A DNA stretch of 64,000 nucleotides from Roridomyces roridus (Eukaryota; Basidiomycota; Agaricomycetes; Agaricales; Mycenaceae). The stretch spans positions 496,001-560,000 of the forward strand of contig JARKIF010000033.1 in NCBI GenBank assembly GCA_029378245.1, read 5' to 3'. How positions within the stretch are numbered: the first letter of the stretch is position 1; the number at the start of each line of letters is the position of its first letter. A model generated the notes under the pieces. That model was not told the origin of the DNA, searched no databases, and saw only the letters and a program-made list of their open reading frames with translations. The translations under genes were made by a program, and so were the position numbers. This document shows, in pieces, positions 56,085 to 64,000 of this stretch.

Positions 56085-56181
56085 GCTGTCCGTTTTCTCT
56101 GCTCACCAGGCTCACACAGGTCATTGAGCCTGTTCGACTCGGGACAACCGATTCCATATTTGGGAAGGGCAGGTTTTTTTT
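56085..56181 (+). repeat. tRNA-like element, family E, copy 3
   Basis: T arm CCTGTTCGACTCGGG (56129-56143), T8 at 56174-56181. It is the last member of the series before the NACHT gene. Confidence 0.5.
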
Positions 56182-56701
56182 ATCACTTTTCCTTCAAGTC
56201 CAACTAGGTTGTTGACGCAGGCGTAGACACGTCGCTCGTGGTGGTTCTGGATAAGTCGGGAAAGCCCCTGATTCTCACAACGACAATGAATAAGTACAGC
56301 CGCACTCCTGTGCGTCAACATTCCCCCTCGCGCCGAAACCGGGTTACATACCTCTCGTAAAATTGGCGCCCATATCGGATGTGATTTTCGGACTGTGAGG
56401 TTGCGGATTGATAGACATATTATTTGTTGTTTCTGCATTGATTTGGAGACCATTTTTTTGGAAAATGTATTCCAATAACTTTCCACCGCTCAGAATGGCA
56501 TTCCTATGCTACAGTTTTGGAACTCATTTATTTGGAATGCGAAAGGCCGAATTTCGGCTCTGATCAGGAGCTGAGCTAAACCAAACGTATCAAATTGAAT
56601 TTCGGCCCGGCCGTATCTGTTCATCAAATTTTCGGAAGGGCGGCTAACTAAAACGGGCTTTTTATTCCGGAACTGCCGCTGTGACTTTGCTTTCCACGTC
56701 C
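56182..56701. other. Upstream region of the NACHT gene
   Basis: No gene recognised; AT-richer than the coding parts and contains the presumed promoter. Confidence 0.4.
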
Positions 56702-59308
56702 ATGTCTGACCACTCAAAGCAGCCCAACTTTGTCGACAAGGTCAAGGACGGAGCGCACAAGGTCAAGGACAGAGCGCACAAGGTCAAGGACGGAGCGTAC
56801 AAAGTCCTTTCGAAAGTCACGGACAGATTGCACTTCACTCCGCCACGCAGTCCGCTCGGACCGCCACCCGGTGCAACTCCGAGTGAGTCTTTTCGTTCGC
56901 TTTCCAGCCACCGCTGATTCCTTCAACCTAGTCTCAACACCTACCCCTCAGAGTGTGCCCAGCGGAGGCGATAACGGGGAAGATGCGTCGAAAGGAGCTG
57001 ATACCGCTCACACTGGTGCGTGTTGTCATATCACATACCTGCTGCTATTCACGATTGGAATCAGATACGTCGAATGTTGCGCAGGCTAAGACTGGTAGTG
57101 ATCTTTAACCCGCATTTCAAGTCCCCACTAACACCTGCCAAGAGTTCGACTGGCAGGCCTGGAACATCGAAGGCAACGCTATTTCCGAGCTCCAGAAGTG
57201 GGGCGCCGGCCATGAAAACTCTAAATGGAGGAAACTCGCTGACGCGATCGATCACTGCTTGAAGTCGAAGACTCTTGAAGCCGTCCAAGACTTTATACCG
57301 GACGGCCCAGTCCCCGTAAAGACCCTCGTGAAAGCCCTGTTGAGTATTGTTCAGCTTGGTATTGTGCGTTATCCATTCCAATGTGGACTTATTCCAGTCA
57401 GCTAACTTGCTTGCTCAGAATGTCCCGGTCATTCAGAAAAAGGTGTACGACTTCGCTCAGGAGGCTATCGAGTATATCCGTACTCTTGTCGGGATTGTCG
57501 GTGAGGAAGCGAGTGTACAGACGGACTTAGGGGTGATTTGGTATGTTTCATTCATCTTCTAGTTCCTTCATGGATACTGACACATGTATAGTACGGCGGT
57601 GAACAAGATCTGTAAATGGGCAAACGAGCATGTTGTGCGTTCATCATTTTCACGCGCAGTCCTGGACTCTCAACTCCCGTAGCGGAAAATGACTGTATCT
57701 GCCGATGCTTTGGGGGACTGGAGCTCTGAGTTTGCGAAGGCGAAGGAAATGTTCTTGGTACGGCCGGACATCTCACTCAGCACCTGGGCATGTCTAAAAT
57801 GGGTTCCCTTCAGACTGCGACTGTTCTCCAAATTAAAGTAGGGCAGGATAATGACCGGCGGATGGTATGTTTACTCTTCTATGTCCTCTCCCTCCACAGA
57901 GAACTCACTGCCCAACCAGGATTTCATCGAGAAGCAGCTTGCCAACCATGTTGCAACGAGGCATAAATTTACAGATCAGAGCAAGAGCACTTGTGCAACT
58001 GGTACTCGTGTGGAAATCCAGAAGGAAATCGGGCGATGGCTATCCCCACAGACTTCTAGCAGCGAACATATCTTCTGGATTACAGGTATAGCGGGCAGCG
58101 GCAAGTCGACACTCTCTGCAACTATTGTTGACAATCTTGGCAAAACGAAAACACCAGTCGCAGCTCAGTTCTTTATCTCTCGCAACATAGGTGAAACAAT
58201 CAACCCAAACCACATTGTTCCCACCATTGCCAAGCAGCTTGCAGAATTTTCTCCAGCTGCCGCTCGCATCATCCATGACACATTGAAGAATCACTTCCCT
58301 TCTTCCTTGGAAGACCAAGTGAAGGAACTTCTATTAGCTCCGCTCCGGGAAATCTGTAAATCCCATGACAGGGTCGTTATTCTCATTGATGCACTGGATG
58401 AGCTCCAGGATGCCGCCAAGAGTGTACAAGGGATCCTGTCAATAATTGCACCAAAGGGCTGCGATCTTCCTGATTACATCCGATTCGTTATTACTTCTCG
58501 ACCAGAGCACTGGGCTGTTATCTCCACATCCAAAACTCTAGAGCTCTCGGTGTTCAAACAGGATGATCTCATGACAGATTCATCTAAGGAGGAAGTGCAC
58601 AACTTCATTGTTGCAAGGATGAAGGAGATTGCAGTAAAAGAGGATTGGGATGACTGGCCAACTCTGGACCAATTGGACAAGTTATCCAGAAAGGCGGATG
58701 GCCTCTTTCACTATGCCACAACTGCTCTTCAGTGGATTGAGCAGCAGATTCACAATATTGGGACACCCTATCGAGAAAAGGTCTTTGATGAATTTGCCCA
58801 AAGCGGTATTGGTCAGCTCGAGGATCTGTACAAACTCATTTTGGGTGCGTTTGATGATCCCAAACAGAATACAGACACACGTAAAGAGCAACAACTTGGC
58901 TTTCAGCACGTCGTGGGGACCACTCTTGTGCTTGAGAAGCCATTGACCATTCACCAAATCATTGCTTTATTGGGTGATATCACACGAGATGACTTTGATG
59001 TTATCAAGTTCCTACGGCGGCTCCGCAGTGTCTTGATTCCAGGCACGACTGCATCATTCAAGGAAGCAACACCACAGATACACAAATCTTTCCGTGATTA
59101 TATCATGGGTGTGCATGCACCAGCAGAATTCCGTATCCTCACAGGCCATGCACACATGGTAACAGCAAGGAGCTGCATGGAGGTTATTGTCAAGGCAGGG
59201 ATCAAGCCCGATCCTAAACAACAAGATGCTGTTCACTGGGGTTGTCAAACCCCCTGGAATTCAGGTACTCGCATCCTGACTTCCAGCATTCAGTATCTTT
59301 TGACCTGA
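56702..59308 (+). CDS. NACHT-domain NTPase (NLR-like), cut by a transposable element
   Basis: ATG 56702 (MSDHSKQPNFVDKVKDGAHK). About seven short introns lead through a helical N-terminal region (FDWQAWNIEGNAISELQKWG; VPVIQKKVYDFAQEAIEYIR) into a long exon with the NACHT module. Walker A GIAGSGKSTLS lies at about 58087-58119, Walker B VVILIDALDEL at about 58375-58407, ITSRPEHW at about 58492-58515, then the winged-helix-like KPLTIHQIIALLGDI and HKSFRDYIMG. Fungal NACHT proteins are STAND-class switches tied to non-self recognition and cell death, usually with C-terminal WD40 or other repeats; none is visible. Reading stops at 59308 only because frame and homology are broken by the insertion at 59234. 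The 3' part resumes at 60714. Confidence 0.85.
56738..56800 (+). repeat. Three tandem 21-bp units in exon 1
   Basis: In-frame repeat encoding KVKD(G/R)A(H/Y) three times, an amphipathic lysine-rich helix. The frame is kept because each unit is seven codons. Confidence 0.8.
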
Positions 59309-60713
59309 AATGGGTTTCAGGTACTTGAGATTTCAGGTAGTTTTTTCAGGCATCTCTCGGGGCTGAATTGGACATCGTGAAAGTCAGCATGTTTGGACGT
59401 GAATCGTAGACGGGGAATTTGAGATATATGTGAGGTCATTTCTTCTTTCATACCTACTCCCATCGGGCTGTTAGATCCATAGAGTTCTGAGTTGACCTTT
59501 GGTGGTCAATTGAGCGAAGTCCTCTGCAATCCTTTTGAACGTGTCGCTGGTGCCGGTCATTGTGGAGCAGTGTGGAGCTCCGAGCTGAATGATGTAAATG
59601 ATGTAAGGACTTACATCATCCTTCTGCCCACCATCTTCTCGCTCGCCTCGCTGCCTCCCCATCCTGGCCGACGTACTCTCCGGCGCCGCGGCGCCCTGCA
59701 TATGTGCAAATCTGGCTCTTCCCCCGCTATTTGGGCTCTTACACACCAGGCTGTGCGTTGAACCTTCTCGTACACTCCACCAGCTCCATCGCTTAGCAAC
59801 TCCACAGTGGCACAGTCAATATAAAGGTGCCCTCGGATGCTCGATGCCCCCACACTTCCCCCGTCCCCTCACACCACCGGCTCTGAGCTCTCTCCCCGCT
59901 TGATCGACCAGACCTCCCATCCAGCATGGGTCTCGATTCGTGCATCCAGGTACTACATAGGACTCCGACAAAGGTGCGTTCTCGGACACTTCCTGAATCC
60001 CCAACACTCACCTTCCCGACTGGCAGACCGTATAGCGAAAACTCAAGCTCAAGAGGTACCCATCATCCTATGCTCACCACTGGACATTCCCACCCGTACT
60101 ACACCTTACGGGATTCACTCCCAGCTCAAGCGTCGACTGTGAATCGTCTTCGGGTGTGTCACACGCCATATTTATCGTTTATCTCACTGACTCTTTTTGA
60201 CAGTCTTGTATTGGAACACATCTGCCCGTAGGTGAGTTGTCCATCCCCCGTGCGGACTCACCTCCTTGCGGCCCACCAGACCCAAATCCCACGCTGCTCT
60301 CCCGCCGTCAACTCCCGCGCGCTCAACCACCTCGAACCAAGATGAAGCATGGGACAGTAACCGCAAATAGCAAGAGGCGTGTGGAGCAGATGGCACTTGT
60401 TGTGGACTGAACGGTGCCCAGCAGTAGATATTCATGTATTTCAGTATAAATCATATGAAATTTCAGCACCTTTTTGTGTGATATTCCCGATGCTGAATAC
60501 CCGACTATATGACATATTCAAGTTGTCCTTGGTGATAAGTCAGGTCAAAGTAGCCTGAATCCGACCCCTGGAATCTTTCCTTTAATACCTGAAAACCGGC
60601 AACCTGAAATTCAGTACATTCTGTTGAAATCCAGGGTACCATCCACCTGAAATCCAGGCCTCCCACATGCTGAAATCACTACCTGAAATCCAGGTTGTCT
60701 GCGGGCCCCAGTG
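59234..60713. mobile_element. 1.48-kb TIR element inside the NACHT gene
   Basis: Both ends begin CACTGGGG and, after a variable 10-12 bp, continue CCTGGA(A/T)TTCAGGTA. TGTT borders each end, a possible 4-bp target duplication. Subterminal CAGGTA/TACCTG and TGAAATCCAGG motifs are repeated on both sides (59267-59333; 60590-60692). It has a TATAAA at about 59819 but no transposase, so it is non-autonomous. The superfamily is uncertain; the long subterminal repeats recall elements seen in mushroom genomes. Confidence 0.7.
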
Positions 60714-61075
60714 TGTTTCAGCAGTATTCTGTTAAGCATTGGTGCCAACACTTGCGAAAGGCGGTGGAAGAAGGTGCGACGTTGGAGGATAAGGGGATGC
60801 AGAAGGTGTTTGAACAGATGGCAGAGGATAGGGTTGTCAATGTCTGGAAAGGAAACTTGGGGCAGGTGGTCTTTAATGTGGCTGCCGCGGGGTGGGGGCT
60901 ATTGAAGGTGAGAACGAAACATGAAACAGAGAGCTAAGTGAATAATGATGTTTCAGGGAGGTACTAAGGAAGACAAGATCAAGGGACTTTCGGACATAGT
61001 GAGGAAAGCGAAAGTGTGTGCTAGGTCAACATTGAAGAGCATGAGCACACTGATTCAACATGATTCTGCTGGTCC
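60714..61075 (+). pseudogene. 3' part of the interrupted NACHT gene
   Basis: The frame reads VFQQYSVKHWCQHLRKAVEE, then NVWKGNLGQVVFNVAAAGWG; an intron at about 60907-60955 leads to GGTKEDKIKGLSDIVRKAK. This helical text is typical of the region after the NACHT module in related proteins. It stays in frame with the upstream exon if the junction is Asp-Ala-Val-Phe-Gln-Gln-Tyr, so the gene was probably intact before insertion. The exact C-terminus is unclear. Confidence 0.65.
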
Positions 61076-61082
61076 ATAGGAA

Positions 61083-61354
61083 GTGCGTGCTTTTCCTCTG
61101 TCGCCGGTCCTTGCCTCGCTCACTGTCCCTCGCCTTCTCATTTCCAGAGAGTGCGTGCTTTTCCTCTGTCGCCGGTCCTTGCCTCCCTCACTGTCCCTCG
61201 CCTTCTCGTCTCTAGAGAGTGCGTGCTTTTCCTCTGTCACCGGTCCTTGCCTCCCTCACTGTCCCTCGCCTTCTCGTCTCTAGGAAGTGCGTGCTTTTCC
61301 TCTGTTGCCGGTCCTTCCCTCGCTCACTGTCCCTTGCCTTCTTGCATTCAGGGA
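61083..61354 (+). repeat. 68-bp tandem repeat, four units, intron-like
   Basis: Units start at 61083, 61151, 61219 and 61287, all exactly 68 bp. Each starts GTGCGTGCTTTTCC (a good fungal 5' splice site) and ends in a pyrimidine tract plus CAG or TAG and three further bases (AGA, AGA, GAA, GGA). The preceding intron ends CATAG|GAA. The array is probably all within one intron of the NACHT gene, but each unit could in principle be spliced separately, leaving one-codon exons. Confidence 0.85.
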
Positions 61355-61702
61355 GTGTGTGATTCCCCTTCCATATTAAACTTCAGTCTCACTGGATTTT
61401 GTCTTTCATTGTCTTCCAGATTGTACGGCCCTCCATCCTCTTCATGACCATTGACTTACTATTTTCCAAGCCTTTTCTCAGAATCTGGAATGATGGCCTT
61501 CTTGAAACATGGAATCAACAGCCATCCACCACTCTCAAAGTACCTCACTCAGTGTCTGGCAACACTACTCCCAAATATTGATGACACCGGTCATCGGTCT
61601 CGATAAGCGGGTGAGTGGGGATAGATTTTGCATGTACTTTGTATGCAGCAAGGACTGAACAACTTTCTGGATCTCAGACCAACAAGTCAAGTTTCTTGGA
61701 GA
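61355..61702 (+). other. Possible last exons of the NACHT gene
   Basis: CTTCCAG at about 61414-61420 could start an exon reading LYGPPSSS-like or IVRPSILFMTID-like text; frames end at 61581 or earlier. I cannot choose between them. Confidence 0.3.
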
Positions 61703-62324
61703 GATGGGAATAGTGATGTTCAGGGCCGGGCTGGGCCTAAAAGCCCGGGCTTGGGCTGGGCTTGGGCAGGCTTGGGCTTGACATTTGCCGAGCCCGAGCC
61801 CGAGCCCGCATCAAGCCCGGCCCAAGCCTCAAGCCCGGGCTCGAGCCTGGGCTTGGTACAAGTTTTTTTTTTCTACTAGGAGACTTGCTTAAAGATTGGG
61901 TGTAAATGTATCTCTTGCATTGCCTGTGGCTGATTCAACTTGCATTGCAAGATAAAGGCTGGATCAGGCAAAACATGCACTCTTCCCGTGCGCGGAGTCA
62001 TGCCGGCAGGAGCCGAAGCCTGATCTTGGAGCAGATCAGAGAATATTCTGAATATGGGTGAGTCAACTCACCTGTTCGGCAGCAAATGACACTCGGCAAG
62101 TGATAACCAGGCGCCGGAGAGCTTGCCGAGCGCCGGTGATTCGGCCTGCCTGATACACAGCCGAGCCCGGGCCTGGCGGGCTTCAGCGGGCCTGAGATTT
62201 CCCAAGCCCGAGCCCTGGGCCCTGTCAAGCCTGATGTCGGGCCAGGCTGGGCTTGATGAAGCCCGGGCCGGGCTTGGTCGGGCTTTCGGGCTCAAGCCCG
62301 GCCCTGAACATCACTAGATGGGAA
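61703..62324. mobile_element. Non-autonomous hAT-like element, GGGCTTGGGC-rich
   Basis: The element is 61711-62316 (606 bp), with perfect inverted ends beginning TAGTGATGTTCAGGGCCGGG and an 8-bp target duplication GATGGGAA at 61703-61710 and 62317-62324. Some 150 bp at each end is made of AAGCCCGGGC/GGGCTTGGGC blocks able to fold on themselves. The centre is ordinary AT-richer DNA. No transposase. Confidence 0.88.
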
Positions 62325-64000
62325 TGTGGGCGATGTGCGGCTGAATACGGGATAACACTTCGCTGAAAGCGACCTCTAAATTTGAAAGAGTCAGCGCAAA
62401 ATGAGATATGAATATACTTTGTTCAGCAAGAATGGTCTTGGTAGGACCGGATGCCGATTGAGCAGTAAGCACAGCTCTTGGAGGTTATTTCTCGGCAAGC
62501 TGGCCGGTTTTGATAGATGATCACACTGAGTATATTCTCTGATGCAGTGGGGAATGCCACACCATACATGGACTACAGAAGAGCTTAAATAGGTCCCGAA
62601 GTCTCGGACAACTACGGGTGAAATAGAAATTACATTGGTCAGGTTCATGGGAAGGAATAGAGCTTCGCATAGTAGGCAAGCGAACATTATCGTTTTTCCG
62701 GAAAAAGACTGGTTAGTTAAGATCAATGTTGATGTCTCGAGAGATGGCAGAACATGTAGCATGATTGATATGTTTGCTTTAGTCCACAAATATGAGGTCC
62801 TAGGTTATTCCGCCGCTCAAAACACTCTTCGTTGGCTACAAGGCATACAAGGCCATTTTCATTAGGAAATTTATGCCGCCATACCCGTCCCGTCCCGCCT
62901 CCCCGCTGCACCAACTCCGTGCACATGTATGCCGCTGTTGTGCCCTCTCACCGTGCGCCGCCCGTCCCGGCCCGGCCCACCCCACGTCCCGTCCCGTCGC
63001 CACGCCGCCGCTGCACCCTCTTCCCACCTCTCCCGCCTTCCCATGCTCTGCCGGCCCCTCTGCCGCGCCCCCCCGTTGGCGCCAATCTGCTCACTCCCCA
63101 ATGTCCTTCCCCATGTGTCACATACCCGCACCCACCTCGCCACTGCCCCATTACGCACGCCCGTCCCATCTCGTCGTGCACCCGTTCCACCCCACGTCCA
63201 TACCGCTCCTGTCCCTCTCCTGCCCCCATACTGGCTCCACGTCCGTTAGGCAGGCTATCCTGCTCCAGGACTGTGCCACATCAGACCCACCGTCCCCCGC
63301 CCAGAGATGCGAGGCCCAAGGAAATGTGATGGCAAGCTCGGAGAGGCACGGACTTCTTGTTGGCTTCGTTCCCCTTGTCCTGGTCAAACATAACCGTGAG
63401 GTACACTCCGGGAGACCGGCGGCATACATGAGATCCGGCACGGTCGACAGCGGTACAGATGCGGCGGAACAGAGCAAGAACAGAGCGGACATTGTACGAT
63501 AGACCAATGGGAGCCCTGAGTCTTCTTTGGATATGCCTGGGTCAAAGACGAGGAATGAACCGCGCGGTGGATGAGAGGAGCGTCGGGAAGAAATATAGTT
63601 TGGCAGCTGGGCTCGAACAAGAACTCGAGTTTCGTTTCAAGTATCGTCGCAGGGCATCCCAGAGGCACGGTGGAAAAGGAGCGGAATAGTCAGCATATTG
63701 GGTCTCCCGAGTCTTGGTATCATGTATCCTGGCACCCAGATTCGCAGAGCTGCGAAGCCGGAAGAAACTTGCAATTGCCAATCGATGGCAAGCTCCGAGC
63801 CACGCGCGTCGTGTTGCCTTCGTTCCAACTTCCTCTTGTCCAGGTCAAACATAAACGTGAGGTGAACTCCGGTAGACCCGGATACATGTGCTCCGGCGCG
63901 GTGTGGGTGAACCATAAAGTTGTCTCAAGTTGGCACAATGGCATCTGGACTCTGGAGACCGACTCAGCGGCACAGATGCGGCGGAACAGAGCGAAAGCAG
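62325..64000. other. Intergenic DNA to the window end
   Basis: No gene supported. 62880-63250 is a C-rich low-complexity tract that yields spurious long frames on both strands. A diverged direct repeat (about 63325-63485 and 63785-64000) shares ATGGCAAGCTC, CAGGTCAAACATAA, GTGAGGT(A/G)(A/C)ACTCCGG and CAGATGCGGCGGAACAGAGC. The second copy runs off the window, so the type of repeat cannot be decided. Confidence 0.45.

Noticed and set aside
59837..60231. A gene inside the TIR element of the NACHT locus (MGLDSCIQ start after a TATA box)
   Set aside because: Overlapping frames, no transposase motif and implausibly short candidate introns; it is more likely captured or random sequence.
62832..63507. 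Long open frames on both strands
   Set aside because: They arise from a C-rich low-complexity tract; the translations are proline/histidine/arginine or glycine/arginine repeats with no domain and mirror each other.

Overview
The window looks like nuclear DNA of a filamentous basidiomycete, most probably an Agaricomycete. Genes carry many short introns (about 45-60 nt, GT(G/A)CGT...YAG). The predicted proteins are typical fungal families: a MYND zinc finger protein, a monocarboxylate-type MFS transporter, a NACHT NTPase, a secreted catalase and a secreted flavin oxidase. Most of the space is taken by retrotransposon debris and small DNA transposons. I cannot name the species from sequence alone.

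1-7.4 kb: no convincing host gene. It holds a solo LTR of about 985 bp (886-1870) with a 4-bp target duplication, a tandem repeat, two hAT-like GC-rich miniature elements and an LTR-like piece. 7.4-12.1 kb: two adjacent intron-rich genes of unknown function on the + strand. The first has an internal Zn2Cys6-like cysteine array. The second now ends inside antisense retrotransposon DNA. 12.06-16.94 kb: a broken Ty3/gypsy element on the - strand, itself split by a 554-bp hAT-like element with a perfect 8-bp target duplication. 17.2-22.6 kb: another hAT-like element, a MYND gene (+) and an MFS transporter (-).

22.9-26.4 kb: a tandemly duplicated repeat block. One copy is split by a 5'-truncated Ty1/copia element flanked by identical 160-bp direct repeats. 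27.1-29.9 kb: a flavin oxidase (+) and a convergent gene of unknown function (-). 31.1-37.7 kb: a small unknown gene, then a small gene present twice in a segmental duplication; the second duplicated copy is intact and the first is frameshifted. 41.4-44.2 kb: a multi-exon secreted catalase.

33-50 kb and 53-56 kb: intergenic DNA is packed with tRNA-like elements. They carry B-box-like T arms, often an A box, closable acceptor and anticodon stems and downstream oligo-T runs. The clearest cluster is eight copies in 2.4 kb at 47.76-50.12 kb. These elements, with their enlarged and variable anticodon loops, are the most unusual signal here. 50.6-53.0 kb: a two-exon gene of unknown function (-).

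56.7-61.6 kb: a NACHT NTPase gene interrupted by a 1.48-kb element with TIRs starting CACTGGGG. Its 3' part is followed by a 68-bp tandem repeat in which every unit looks like a complete intron. 61.7-62.3 kb: a third hAT-like element with a perfect 8-bp target duplication. The rest, to the window end, has no gene I can support.
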